DNA of 64,000 bases, from assembly GCA_050084985.1 (NCBI GenBank), contig JBITNC010000001.1, positions 61,938,001-62,002,000 of the forward strand, in the 5' to 3' direction. The position numbers were made by a program, and so were the translations under genes. Below the pieces are notes generated by a model, which saw only the letters and a list, made by a program, of their open reading frames with translations, did no database searches and was not told where the DNA came from. This document shows positions 48,485 to 61,084 of this stretch, in pieces (position 1 is the stretch's first letter; each line of letters starts with the position of its first letter). The DNA is from Nageia nagi. Taxonomy: Eukaryota; Pinophyta.

Positions 48485-49735
48485 ATAGGTCACCTAAATG
48501 TGATACTTCTTTAGGTGCCTAGCATTGATGGGATTTTTGAGAACCTCCCCATCCAATGTAGATAATCTATATGCACCTCTACCAAATACCTCTATGGTAA
48601 TGTATGGACCAACCCAATTGGGTTCAAACTTTCCTTTGAGTTCATCCTTTGCTATAGTGTTAGAATTATTTTCTTGGAGAATCATATCCCCAACCTCAAA
48701 TGCTTTGGACACCATTCTCTTTCCATAGGCCCTCTTTATTCTTTGCTAATATGTTCTAAGATGTTCTAATGCATTAATTATTTTCTCATCTAATGGCTCT
48801 AGCTAATTTAACCTTACTTACCATTGTTGTGGTCCCTTCATGATATCTTTGAGTGCAATTCTCAAAGAAATTTCAAGGGGAATGACTGCTTCATCACCAT
48901 ACATAAGAGAGTATGGAGTACCACTTGTTACTATTCTTTCTCTTGTTCTATATTCTCATAAAGCATATGATAATTGATCATGCCAATCTCTACCATTCTT
49001 TTTGATAGTTTTTTCCAATATCTTCTTGATTATTTTGTTTGTTGCTTCAGCTTGTCCATTTCCTTGAGAATAATAAACTAAAGAAAATCTCTATTCAACC
49101 TTCATCTTTTTACAAAATTCTTTGATATCTTTTCTTGTAAAGTTTAGGCCATTATCCATAATTAACCTTTGAGGTATGCCAAATTTTCAAATAATATATT
49201 CTTTGATGAAATTGATAACATGGTTTTGTGAGCCATTTTCAAAGGAATTACCTCAACCCATTTAGTGTAGTATTCGGTGGCAACCAAGATAAACTTGTGC
49301 CCCTCACTAGATGGGCGATTGATAACACCCATGAAAATCTAAAGCCCACATTGAGAAAGGCCATGGTGATGTAACATAGTTCAACTCTTGAGTAGGTGTC
49401 AATTCTAACTATGCATGCTTTTGACATTGTTCACACTTCTTAACATGCTCATAACAATCATGCTCCATGGTGGGCCACTAATAACCCATCCTAATCAGTT
49501 TGCCATAGACTGATATTCCATTGAAATGACCTCCACATGCCCCTCCATTAGCATGCTCTAATTCTATTTCAATCTTCTCATCATGAAGACATCTCAAAAG
49601 AATACCATTAAATGATCTTTTATAAAGTATATCACCAATAATGACATATTTTGTAGCAAGCCTTTTTATTCTAATATGTTCTCTCTTACCAAGTGTGGCA
49701 TCAATAAAGTTATCTCTTACCAAGTGTGGTACCAA
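48485..49735 (-). pseudogene. Gypsy F integrase
   Basis: The zinc-binding part is at 49735-49430 ('YVIIGDILYKRSFNGILLRC', 'HANGGACGGHFNGISV', 'HVKKCEQCQKHA', keeping both His and Cys pairs). The core follows: 'PWPFSMWALDF' (49360), 'GHKFILVATEYYTKWVEVIP' in shifted frame, and 'FSQGNGQAEATNK'-like sequence near 49060. The C-terminus 48715-48494 is open for 73 codons: 'AFEVGDMILQEN', 'GKFEPNWVGPYI', 'AYRLSTLDGEVLKNPINARH'. Stops occur in the core. Confidence 0.88.
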
Positions 49736-51070
49736 GGACTTACCTCATAACCAACCTTTTGAGCTACACATACTATTTTCAAGTCCTCCTTAGCAATTAA
49801 TGGATTTCCCATGTTATTGATAGTGAAAGTAGTCTCTCTAATTTCTATCTCAATTGGTATAAGTGAAGCTACACTTGCCATTGCATCAACCAACCTATTA
49901 TTATTCCTTAGAATGTTTTCTAATTGATACTCTTCAAAGAAAGCAAGGAGTTTAGTAACAAGAACTTTATATGTAATAAGCTTCTCATCCTTGGTGTTGT
50001 AGATCTCATTGACTTGATTCACTATCAACTATGAATCACCATAATATGCAAATGTGTAATACCAATCTCTATAGCTACTTTTAATCCTAATATGAGAGCC
50101 TCATAATCTACCATATTATTAGTACATTCAAATGATAGTCTATATGACATAGTAATGACATCATTTTGAGGTGATATCAATGTTATTCTTGCTCTTGAAC
50201 CTTACATACATCATGATCCTTCAAAATACATTTTCCAACATTTTGACATAATTAAAAAATAGAACATCAATATTCCTATTTTCTTTAGAGGAAGGCTGTA
50301 GGTGGTCCTCTTCTACACATTCATGATTTCTACCAAAGCACATTCATCCTAAAATTCTTCTAAGTTTTGTACTATCTTCCATGGAAAACTCTACAATAAA
50401 ATCTATGTCTACCTATCCTTTAACTGATTTTTGTTTCACAAACTTGAGGTCAAACTCCTAAAGTAGCATGATCCATTTTGCTGACCTTCCATTAAGACAT
50501 GGTTTTAATATCAGATATCTTAGTGGGTCTACCTAAGTAAGTACATGTGTTATGCTATTGATCATATAATGTCTCAACCTTTTGATAGCAAACAATATGG
50601 ATTGACATAACTTCTCAATAGGTGTGTACCTAGTTTCATATTCTTTCAATGTCCTACTAATAAAGTGGATTGCTCTCTCTTTACCATATTCTACTTTCTT
50701 TGCCAACATTACCCCAAATGCATGTTTTGTATCTGATACATAGAGCTAAAGAGATTCTCCATGCCTATATGGAGCTAATACTAATGGGTGTAGTAAATAC
50801 TCTTTTATTATATCAAATGCTTCTTAACACTTAACATCACATTTAAACTCAACTTCTTTCTTAAGTAAATGAGACATAGGAGCTATCTTATCTATTAATT
50901 AATAAGTTAATCTTCTAAAAAATTGAATCTTACCTTGGAGGCTTCTTAATTACTTAATATTCATAGGAGGAGACATTTCTATGATGGATCTAATTTTCTT
51001 TAGATCCACTTCAACTCTTCTCCTAGAGATAATATGCCCCAAAAGTTTTCCCATTTTTAAGAATCACAGT
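49717..51070 (-). pseudogene. Gypsy F RT connection and RNase H
   Basis: The minus strand begins with 'GKLLGHIISRR' (about 51050), the part of RT just after the catalytic palm. It continues with 'LRSLQGKIQFFRRL', 'SLxLYVSDTKHAFGVMLAKK' in pieces, 'KLCQSILFAIKRLRHYMI' and 'LNGRSAKWIMLL'. RNase H ends in the open frame 50028-49717 ('MIVNQVNEIYNTKDEKLITY', 'NNRLVDAMASVASL'). The usual 'GPYRVM…YVDD…KC' segment is not found upstream. Confidence 0.8.
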
Positions 51071-52200
51071 GTCTCTTAACAACCAATGTTGACCTCCTCT
51101 ATCTCTTCATTCAACCAAGTCATCTCTAATTTTGATAGTGTGGGGAATGGCAACTCTTCCAATCCTTTCATTTTATCCTCCATAGATTCACCAAAGCAAG
51201 CATGTACATCTAGACAATGTTTGTGAGTCCTCTTTTCATGCCTAGCTAGATATTCAGTTCTAGCACCCATAGATTCTAAGAAAGCATCATCATTCTCAAA
51301 CAAGTCTATAGCATGTATTGCATCTTTATTATCTATTTCACATTCAATAACAAAGCAATTTTGATCATCTGTTACTCATTCATCTTCTTGTGTTAATAAC
51401 AAACAACTAACCTGACCATCATGACCATCTTCAAGATATGAAATGATGTAACACTTATTTTCCTCTATGATTTCCTCTAGAGAGGATCATCAGTGGTCTT
51501 TATGGAGCTCAAAGGAGCATAGGTAGTCCTTTTCCTGAGTCTCCTACCATCCATCCAAGTCTCTCTCCAAACTAATGTTATTGACATCCATGATGGTGTA
51601 TGAACCAAATTTGATATCCCTAACATTAATTCTTTGTAATGCTTTTCTATAGATCTAATCATTCTTATCTAGGATAGCCTCATCTTTCAAATAATATAGA
51701 ACAAATCTCTTAAGGAGAACATAATTGGACTTCTTGGCTATCTACTCATCTACTTCTACCTTGTAAGCATTTCCTTTAGAATAAAATTTGAAGCATCTAT
51801 GCAAAGTGGATGTGACTCCTTCCATGTCATCTATCTAAGGTCTCCCAAGAATGAAATTAAAAAAAGGTTTTTCATCTATAATGTAGAAGAGGTATAAAGT
51901 ACCTTGTTTACCACTTTGATTAGAAGTGTGATGATTCTTGCACATTTCTATGGAACATCATCAAACCCCTTAACTGTCATGGTAGTCTCTTCTCTTAGAG
52001 GTAATAAATTCTAATCAAATTGTGAAAGTGAGTGGTGGTAATATTCAAAGCTACCCCACTATCTATTAATGATATTTTAACTATATTACCAAAGGCACTT
52101 ACTTCAATAAATAATAAAGGATGTAATTGAGTCACATCCTTTCTAGGCCTTTTACTAGGATGAAAAGTGATAACATCTCCTTAACTCCATATTTTTTCCT
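51060..52200 (-). pseudogene. Gypsy F protease and pre-RT region
   Basis: Protease motif 'FGNIVKISLIDSGVALNITT' near 52060 has the catalytic D-S-G. Downstream pieces include 'LGRP'-like sequence near 51840. The open frame 51303-51076 ('YLARHEKRTHKHCLDVHACF', 'WLNEEIEEVNIG') is the lead-in to RT. Directly after it the reading changes to 'GKLLGH', so about 0.6-0.7 kb of RT is missing at about 51060. Confidence 0.7.
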
Positions 52201-52309
52201 TTTTCACAAAAATAGTGATAGAGAAGTTCATGTCTGACTAATTATTCTTGAAAATCTAATTCATCATTTCTCTATGGGGTTTTAAAATTTGAAGTAATTC
52301 AAACAAACT

Positions 52310-53601
52310 AACCTTAGCTTGTGTATTTTTGAGTTTCTCAATGAGGTCAAAATTTCTTGGATCTTTAGGAAGCTCTTTTTACATGTGACAGGATCCATTA
52401 CTACTTTTGATCTTCCTCTTGTAAGTGCTGCACATACTTATTCATGGAAAATTATATTGACATGTTGCTTTTCCCCTATATCTTTAACTTTGATAGGATA
52501 AACATAGAACCCATCCTTTATAATCCTTTGTATTTTTTTTCTTAGGCATCCACACCCATTAGTGGCATGCCCCTTGGTTTGATGATATTTGCAATATCTA
52601 TCTTCTTTGTATCATGTTGGCCTCTCTGTAGATTTATCTTCCTCTTGTTTAGGTAAAGGTTGTAATAATCCCTTTACCATTAGATCTTTCAAGATAAATC
52701 TGGGAGGTATAGAAAAATTTATGAATTTCTTTTCTTTCTTTTCATTTGTTTTTTCTGCTACATGAACAGATTTATCTTTCTTTAGTGATTATGGTTTCTT
52801 ATACTTGGCCCTAGATTTGTCATCATCTCGATATTTCACAAGCCCTAATTTCATAAGGTATTTTCTTTTTGTTAATATCTTATATTTCATATCAAAAAAT
52901 GCTATATGTGTATAATCAATGACATAATATTGTAAGGACAATAAGATAGCATCCTTGAAAATATTATTTACCTCTTTTTCTATGAGCTTTGTTTTGATTT
53001 GTTGCTATGTTTTCTTGAACCATACAATAAACCTTTCAAGGTTTTCATTACTACCTTGCCTCATAGCACATAGATCTGAAACCATGACTTCATGCTTGAT
53101 GTTATGCTTATACTATTTTAGAAATAAGTTACTTAATTCTTGAAATGATGTAACTGACCTTTTAGGTAGAGAATAGAACCATTCATGAGCCTCTCCTTCC
53201 AAACTATGAAGAAAGAACTTCACTTGTAATCTCAAATCCACACTAATTTTGATCTCACACTCATCTTTAAACCCTTTCCAATGTCTCCTAGGATCTCCCT
53301 CCGCACTGAACTGAAAAAATTTGAGATCTTTATAATTCAATGGTGGCATGCATAAATGGATCTCATCACATAGAGGGCTACTAAACTTAATTGAATTATT
53401 TGGCTAAACTGATCCTCTTGCTAGTTGATTAATCTATATTTGCATACCCTTAATAGAAGCTTGAATGTTATCATTATTACTTCCATCATCATGGTTAGCT
53501 TCTTCATTAGATGCTTCTAGTCCATCATGCTGAATATTTCCCAAGAGTTCATCAAGATCTCTTCTTGAAAGATTTCGTAAGAATGCTCTTAATTGATCCA
53601 T
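52310..53601 (-). pseudogene. Gypsy F gag
   Basis: The ATG at 53601, about 90 bp inside the 5' LTR, opens 'MDQLRAFLRNLSRRDLDELL'. The capsid is in the open frame 53349-53113 ('FFQFSAEGDPRRHWKGF', 'FLHSLEGEAHEWFYSLPKRS', 'SFQELSNLFLK'). It is followed by 'MRQGSNENLERFIVWFKK' and a Lys-rich stretch. A knuckle 'YCKYHQTKGHATNGC' (C-x2-H-x4-H-x4-C) lies near 52600. Stops are few, making this the best-preserved gag in the window. Confidence 0.85.
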
Positions 53602-53680
53602 GTCTAAAAATAACTCACAAAATCACTTATTAGTCATTACTAAAACCCTAGGGTTTTAGGATACATACTTATTATTTAAT

Positions 53681-53693
53681 GATAGGTTCACCA
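53681..53693 (-). other. Primer-binding site candidate of gypsy F
   Basis: TGGTGAACCTATC on the minus strand, four bases inside the 5' LTR. It is similar to the site of gypsy A and not the Met-tRNA type. Confidence 0.55.
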
Positions 53694-53697
53694 AATA

Positions 53698-54485
53698 TGT
53701 TTATAAATAAAAGTGTATTCAAGAATGCAAATAAATGAATATCTACAGTCTTGAAAGATACATATATCTATATGTAAATTCTGAGCTAACAGATAGTAAT
53801 TTATAACAAGATAATCTAATATAAAAGATAATGAATAATTGGAATTAAAATGATATTACCAAACAAGACTAAATTTGTGTACTTACCTCATAAAATGTAC
53901 CTGATAGTGATGAATGAAAGAGTGACAAAGCCTTAACAACTAACAGAGTCTACACTTGAAGTCATAGAGCAAGATAATCCAAAAAGAGGATCATGGGTAG
54001 TCTATTTCATGCTTTAAAGGAGCATTGATAGTCTACTTTCATCTATAGAGGAATGCTAATGATCTTTGTTAAATTGTATTCTATTTTGAACTAACTCTAT
54101 GCCTCCACATGGAATCTCAATGGTCTCATTTTGATACTTAGATAAGCTGATAATTGTTTGAATGCTTACATAACAAAGTATGCAAACCCAACCTTTAATG
54201 GTAGTGTCAAGAGACACCTAAAATATTACCATCATCAAGACCAAATATGTAATCATGTATCTCCTTTATGTGGAATTACTATTAGATTCTTATTTATATA
54301 GATAATAATATGACCTACTCCTTAGGTTGGCATGTACCTACATAAATAAGAATATAGTAAGTGGATGATATATATATTGATCATATCTAAAATAACATTA
54401 ATATTCTTGAACTAGATATATAAGTGTAGGTACATATTTCCTAATGTATTAAATTAAATGCATAAATTAATTTTAGGTGATAACA
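53698..54485 (-). repeat. 5' LTR of gypsy F
   Basis: Matches 46951-47726. It ends gataaca at 54485 on the plus strand (TGTTATC on the minus strand). Confidence 0.9.
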
Positions 54486-54519
54486 CTACCCTTACCACCA
54501 TCCTATCCACTAATCTCAC

Positions 54520-56570
54520 CTACCTCCTAGTCTCTCTATGCTGAAGGGATACCAATACTCCTCTATCATCATACTGACCTAAGCTATGATGATCCATATC
54601 TATGATGAGAAGAAGTGGTAGTAACATTACTATTAGGAGTATTTATGGCTCTATTACAACCTCTCTATGCATTGGTGTCATCTTGTATCTTAATGTCTAT
54701 TATAGAGGGAAGTGTATAGATGTCCAAAGGAATATATCCTAGAGGGGAGATATGATACTATAAATAGGATGCATATTTAGGAACACCCACTAGCCAAGTG
54801 TCAAAAACTCAATGGTAGTAGTCTTTTCATTTGCATATGTATTTGATAAAGGTAGATGATTATCTCTCTACCCTAGCTATAATACCCTCTATACATGTCT
54901 GCTAGTGTAGAGACTAGATCATGTCTCATTCCATGTCCCTCTCATACCTATACCTATCTTGATCTGCCTTGTAATGGATCCTATCTTCCTCTAAATACCT
55001 AATTTGGTGAAGCTAAGCTTGTAGGGACTCATTATACTTGTGCAACTAATTAAGTAATTCCTAAGACTTCTTAAGTAGAAACTTAAGATCCTCTATATCA
55101 CTAAGTAAAGAGTTGTAACTATAAATCTAATGGGAATCTCCCTCCTCCTTTGGAACACCCTTATCATGAAAGATATCCTCAACTACTTACACCTTTGGAA
55201 TGTAATCTAGAGGACCAATATCGACATCATTCCCCTCCTCCATACTAGACCTACACCAAGATCCTCCACCTATTACCACAATTTATGACCCTGGTCACCC
55301 TCCATGACCTCCTCAAGGTTAACTTGCCACTAGGAATAAAAAACCTATGTAATCTTGACATTGTCTACATCTACCTCCTCATTGATATCCTCATAACCTA
55401 TAAGATCAAGATCATCATATACAAAAGGCTTAAGATCCTCCATAAGAATGGTGCCCTCTCTCTGATACCTCATAGGCTATAGAGGAATATCTTTCATGAG
55501 ACAAAATTGGTGCTTGATGTGATCAAACTACAAATACTCTAGAAATTTTATTTGGTGTTCATTGAAAACCCTATCCTATCTAGTATATGTAAGCTAAGCC
55601 TCTAGCTTATCATACACTAGATACATGTGATATGGTCAAAAACTAACATGATTAGGCATGAGTTGGCTAAACATCCCATGGTAGAAATGAATATCTCTAT
55701 GAATGTCATTAGTAGAATGAATACAAAATTCCTCCCTCCATCTAAAAACTCTTTCCATATACTTAGCATTATTTGCAAAACCATCAAAAAGAATTCTATG
55801 AGGGTGTGTAACAAAAATATGCTCATAAGCCTATGCTTGAAGTATGATCATAATTGATAATAGTTCCTATGACCCTATGAGTAAGAGATTAACTCCTTAC
55901 AATATTGTTCCAATAAAGTAGTAGCTCAAGAAAAGATAGTAATATGTTGCATCATGTCTACAATGATAGGAAGCAATGACCATAGGAATCTACCACTTCT
56001 CATGTTAGGCAAAGTGTAGCATTGAATCAATCCCATCAAGAAGGAAAACCTAATGCTCCCCTACTAATCATCATGCCAATACTATAGATACTTAATCCCA
56101 CTTGAGATAATCTTAGACATGATTGTGTCAACCTTGTCAGCCCCATATAGATAAGATATAACATGCTGAGCATCATCCCTATTGATGATATACTAAATCC
56201 ATTGATCTTTAATAGGTAAACAATAAAGATGGTGGATATCCTCCACTATAATCATCATCTCCCCTTTTTAGGAGATAAAAAGTAGAAGTGGTGGAGCTCC
56301 ACCTCTCCAACAAGGCTATGATGAGAGGGTAATCCCAATGAATGCAATCCATATAGGGCCCAACTCTAAAAATCATACTCTAAAGAAATTTGTGGTCCCC
56401 AACCATAAGGAATGAATGTCCTTCCTAAATAATAGTGGGATAAATATCCCTAGTGTTAAAAACATCTTGTACCTAAGATGCATAAGTAAACTAGGCTAAG
56501 CTAAAAAAATGCTTTTACTACCAAATGTCAATGACCCAACAACCAAGTTGTAGAGTCATCAACATCTACC
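54520..56570 (-). pseudogene. Plant mobile domain (PMD/MAIN-like) gene, copy 2
   Basis: The minus strand reads 'ALLERWSSTTSTFYLL'-like sequence (near 56300; family core 'ALVERWRPETHTFHLP'), then 'MMIIVEDIHHLYCLPIKDQW' and 'DDAQHVISYLYGADKVD'. 'AYEHIFVTHPHRILFDGFAN' and 'YMERVFRWREEFCIHSTNDI' follow around 55830-55690. An acidic linker ('DDLDLIGYEDINEEVDVDN', near 55400) leads to a coiled coil ('YNESLQAQLHQIRYLEED', near 55030). The domain order is the same as copy 1, but the two are strongly diverged. Stops and frameshifts are frequent. No intron could be placed with confidence. Confidence 0.7.
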
Positions 56571-57117
56571 AACTAGATGCTAGTGACCCTAAAACCCTTT
56601 GGCTTTGGTTAGTGACCATGATTGAAGGTTTCAAAAAACTCAAAAACACTAAAAATTAACCTAATACTAAAAAATAAATGCTTTAAAAGCTTGTAAAAAA
56701 ATAAATATTAATCCCTACAATTTTCATTTTTCAATTTAATCCCTAAAATTATCCTATTAAGCAAAATATTAAAAAGAGGGTTTGCAAATACTACCTCTTC
56801 TTTGATTGGCCTCATTCAAACAACTATTCTCCTCCTTAGTGGCATGCTAACTCATGAAAAATGATAGGATGGATAAATAGGTGTCAACAATGGAAAAGGT
56901 GTGATAAGCCAATAGGAGATCTAAAAATAGTAAAAGATAAATGATAAAATGATAACTAACTTTTTATTTTTATTCAACTCATGACATTAGATGTGAACGA
57001 CTTCGGATCGGATGTTGGTGATTGAGATGGAATGTTGGTGACTAGTACCAAACATCAACAATCTTGAAAAATTTAAAATTTTCAAAAATGAAATAAAAAT
57101 ATAAATTTTTCATCCCT

Positions 57118-58460
57118 CCCTCTAGCATGTTATCATGAGGCTATACCAAAATATACGAGTATATATACATAAAAATTTTAAAACCCTCTTTTTGGCAATT
57201 TTGCATGGTCGTTACAAAGCCTAAAAAAGGAAAAGAATTGAAAAATATGTCAAAATCAAAATGAGTAAATTTTCTACTTGTTAAAATGACCAAAGTAACA
57301 TGTTTAAAAGAAACTGAATCTCTCAAAATGATTCAAGATTTGATAAATCCAACATGATTTAAAAGTATGGAATGAAATTTTGCATAAGATCATACTATAA
57401 ACTCATTATTGGGACAAAGAGAAATAAATTAACTCAGTTGTATAAATAAGATAAGATTACTATCATGTATTTTCTTCAACATGCAAACATAGACTAGAGT
57501 CTCATCATGCAACTACCATAAATAGCATATAGTATGGAGATAGACATAAGTGATGTTTTGGTGTATACCATAATTAATTTCAAAATGCATAAAGTACAAA
57601 AGATTAGAACATGATTTAGTCATGATTTGATCCATCAAGTTTGACTTATTCAAGAGACCAAGTCAATTTAAAACATCAAATTAAGAGTCAAACACACAAT
57701 TCATGTGACAAAAAGTACACCATCTTTAAATATCTCCTTCTAGTATGCCATTAGGAGTTCCAAATGAGGTAATACAAAAACATATGAATATACAAACAAA
57801 AATACAAATAAATCTTCAAGCCCTCTTTTTAGAACCTCATAATAGTTCCTTGACAAGGCAACATTATGAAAACATCCCTTAATGAGTCCTTAAAAGGATA
57901 GTCACATTTTTATACCCCTCATCATGCACTAAAAAAAAAGGAAAAAAATAAAGAAGAGAAGATGTGTGTCAAAGATAAAATGAGCAAGCTCCTTACTTAT
58001 CAATTTGACAAACACAACATGTTTTGGAAAGACTAACACTTATGAGTAATCCAAAATTTGAAAATTTGAACATGACTAAATACATAATATGAACTTTTAT
58101 GCAAGATCATCATGTAACCCCACTATCGGTATGAAGAGTAGAACAATAAAAATAATTGTATTCATAAAGTAAACTTCTTTATTACATACTAGCTTAGGTA
58201 TATGGAGATGAGCTAGAGCATAATCATATACCTACCACATAACAACATTCGGTATAGTGATACATACAAGTTTCACTTTGATAATACAACACCACTATTT
58301 TCAAAATGTTTCAAACATAAAAGATCAAAAATAGATTTGATCATAGAACAAGTAATCAAAATTGCCTTATTCTAAAGATTAGGTCAATCCAAAATATCAA
58401 TTAGAGTTGAAAACACAAGTTAAGAAACTTGAATACACCCACCTTTAGGAAGGTAAAATT
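57118..58460. repeat. Two diverged ~0.7-kb tandem repeats
   Basis: Matching words in the same order: 'aaaatgag(t/c)aa' (57257/57978), 'gcaagatcat' variants (57381/58096) and 'gtcaat(t/c)(t/c)aaaa(c/t)atca' (57662/58383). Each pair is about 715-721 bp apart. Identity by eye is moderate, with many indels. No coding sequence. Confidence 0.7.
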
Positions 58461-58494
58461 TTGAAATATCCCCCATTTACAATTACTAGATAAT

Positions 58495-58511
58495 TAAAAA
58501 AGGGGCAAAAA
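58495..58511 (+). other. Polypurine tract before the LTR of G
   Basis: AAAAAAGGGGCAAAAA immediately precedes TGTAGACACC, marking 58512 as the start of a 3' LTR on the plus strand. Confidence 0.7.
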
Positions 58512-59160
58512 TGTAGACACCCAAAAATAAACCCTCTTTCAAAAGTCAAAATAAGGACATAAAAATAAAGCATTATTATAAAAGTTATAAAAAAAACAAA
58601 ACACCAACATCCACCTCTAAATATCAATGATCCATACTAGAAGCTGATGTACGATACCCAAATGTCAATGAATTTTTGATTGGGAAAATAAAAATAAAAA
58701 TGGCAAGTTGTTAAATAATGTTTCTATGGTTTAAGGATGACTCATCACTAATCCTACACATTTGAGATCTAGATTATGACCATGACATGACTGTATAAGC
58801 TTTTGCATCTTGATTTTTATCTCCAAAATGAAAACTTCTATAGTTTCCTCAACTTATAACTAAAACCTTCAACATTGAATAATGAGACCCAAATTAAATG
58901 TAAAGGAACTTTACTAAAATTCATCTACAAACTTAGTGAGTTGAGTACTTTATTTTGATGCTTTATGTGTTCATTTTGCTTTGATATTATATTTTTCAAA
59001 ATGATCAGGTATGTTTGATGTATTTATTGTTCATATGTGTGTAGGTTCCATATTGTGTTGAACAATGGAGCTATTGAGGATATTAGATGAAGAAGATTAA
59101 ATATTTTGGTTTATAGGATAAATATTGAGAGCTTGCAACTACTAATACATAAATGCTAGC
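58512..59160 (+). repeat. 3' LTR of element G, interrupted
   Basis: Aligns with 59161 to about 59840 ('tgtagaca(c/t)ccaaaaat', 'ttagtgagttgagt', 'atgtgtgtagg(g)t'). It stops at gctagc, where a second LTR of the same family begins. The remainder is missing or lies beyond the window. Confidence 0.7.
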
Positions 59161-60179
59161 TGTAGACATCCAAAAATGACCCTTATTTTGATAGACAAAA
59201 GAAGAATAAAAATTTCAAACCTTATTTAAAAGTTTATTATAAAATGCCAATTGATAATGTTTGGCATCAATTATATGATGATCAAAGCTAGATGTCAACA
59301 TTCGATACCTATACATCGATGACTATGATTGGAAAAATCAAAATAAAAATGGTAAATTCTTGAGGTGATTTGGATGAAAAGATATGGATGATGAATGACT
59401 CAAAATCCATCCTACATGCCCATGCTTCGAATTGTAACCATGAAAAAGTTGGATAAGATTCTTCATCTATATTTTTGTCTCAAAATGGAAACTCTATCTA
59501 TTTCCAAAACCTATAAAGTAAGCCTTCAATAATGGTTTAAGGGACCTACTTTGAATGTAAAGTTGATTTTTCAGAATATATTTAGACTTAGTGAGTTGAG
59601 TGATTTATTCTTTCATACTTTTACATGCTTGTTTATACTCAGTATTACACTTATTTTCATGATATGAGAAGGTATATTTTATGTCCTTTCTATTTGAATA
59701 TGTGTAGGGTCCACATGTGATGAGCAATGAGGCTGATTAGTGATATTCACATAGAGTTAAAGAAGAGAAATCCAAATTTATTACCGATTCTAAAAGATAA
59801 TTTTCAAATCTTATAGACATTGTTGTAAAATTTCTAGCAATTGGCATTGAACGCTAGTAATCAGAGTCAATTACTGACCAACTGAATCGAGTCACCAATG
59901 AATTTGTAAATAGCCATAGAGGCCAAATATTATTTTATAAAGACCCCTTTTACAAGATAATGAATAAAAATATATTCATAATTGTATTATTGAGTTTTAT
60001 TCAAAAAATAATAAAGAAAATATTGATTGTAGTATTTCTTATCTTATTTTTGAATAGGGTTACTTTTTGAGTATGACATTCTACTACTAGAAGGAGGGCC
60101 TCTCATACGTAGACAACATCAGTAATGAAACAAATGGGTTTTTTTATAATATTACATTTATTTTATATAGTTTGTATCA
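59161..60179 (+). repeat. 5' LTR of element H
   Basis: 1019 bp, starting TGTAGACATCC and ending tttgtatca. The first ~680 bp match the LTR of G. The start motif also resembles the LTR of gypsy C (TGTAGATGCCTAAAAATG). Confidence 0.7.
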
Positions 60180-60181
60180 TG

Positions 60182-60193
60182 TGGTATCAAAGC
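60182..60193 (+). other. Primer-binding site of element H
   Basis: TGGTATCAAAGC matches the initiator-Met tRNA site TGGTATCAGAGC at 11 of 12 positions, two bases after the LTR. Confidence 0.8.
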
Positions 60194-61080
60194 TAACTTT
60201 ATTTTATTTATTCTATATTTTTTAAACACTAAGTTATAGGATCACCAATGATTAGGTATTAGACACCAACAATTAGATTGGGATGCTAGTATTTGGATTA
60301 AAATACCAATGATCCAATATAGAGGTTGAATTTTTTATCCTTGTTTATAATGCAAGTGCAACTTAGGAGCTAAAGATTTGAATAAAAAATAAACCCCATA
60401 TTTATGATTCCTTTTACTTAGAGTGCATGTAGGGGAGGGTATTCAATATTAATAGTAAAATACATTATTTTTGATATTTTTATTGTTCAACATTTCAATA
60501 TTTTATTCATATGTTTATTTTAGTAGGGATTGGACAAATAAATCAACTTAATTAATATTTTTCTATTTTTTCCACTTATGCTCTCCCTTTGCACTAAAAA
60601 GCGATTTGAGGTGACTAGAATGGATTTGATAGAAAAAAGTTAAATGAAATTTTATTTTTTTTCATATTATCACATTAAATTGGTAAATAAATTTACATTA
60701 AGTTACTTCCATAGTTGGAAGGGGTAATTAATCATCATTAAATTTAAAATGAACCTAACATGAACTAATTGAGTTTAAGGTAGATTAGGACACATTAAAT
60801 CGGTTAATGAATTTGGTGGTCACATTTTACACATTAATACTCTTAATTTTATTCCTTACTACATTGAAAGGCAGTCAAAGGATTGTGACTTACAATGAGG
60901 GAAAATGAACCTACATTTAAAAAAAATTTACTCACATTAATGGCTTCTTAGTGTCTACCCTTACCACACTGAAAGGTAATTGAAGGAGATTGTGACTCAT
61001 AAGAAGAGGTAATTGTATATTCATACATAATAAACTCTTTATTAAAGCCATGGTGTATTGTACTTGCAATCATGAGCTCA
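60194..61080. other. Internal leader of element H, no gene seen
   Basis: AT-rich. 'ccaatga' and 'ggatgctagta' words recur near 60240-60310. Two similar blocks around 'ttgtgactca/tta' and 'cactgaaagg(c/t)a' lie near 60860-60990. No frame. Confidence 0.4.
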
Positions 61081-61084
61081 TTTT

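Larger units (their letters stand above)
46951..54485 (-). mobile_element. Gypsy F, complete ends, reverse transcriptase core deleted
   Basis: LTRs at 46951-47726 and 53698-54485 (776 and 788 bp), with primer site, gag, protease, RNase H and integrase between them on the minus strand. LTR edges read TGTTATCAC at one end and a TTTATAAACA-type end at the other. The element resembles A in LTR start, polypurine tract and primer site, so they are probably the same family. The RT palm with its catalytic motif is absent. A target duplication could not be fixed: flanks aatcc and ctacc do not match well. Confidence 0.85.
54486..59160 (+). mobile_element. Element G: 3' part with antisense PMD gene, tandem repeats, PPT and LTR
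   Basis: The order on the plus strand is antisense PMD gene (54520-56570), two ~0.7-kb repeats (57118-58460), purine tract and TGTAGACACC LTR start (58512). It repeats the layout of the right half of element B. The 5' part was not found; gypsy F lies directly on its left, possibly having inserted in it. Treating these parts as one element is inference. Confidence 0.5.
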
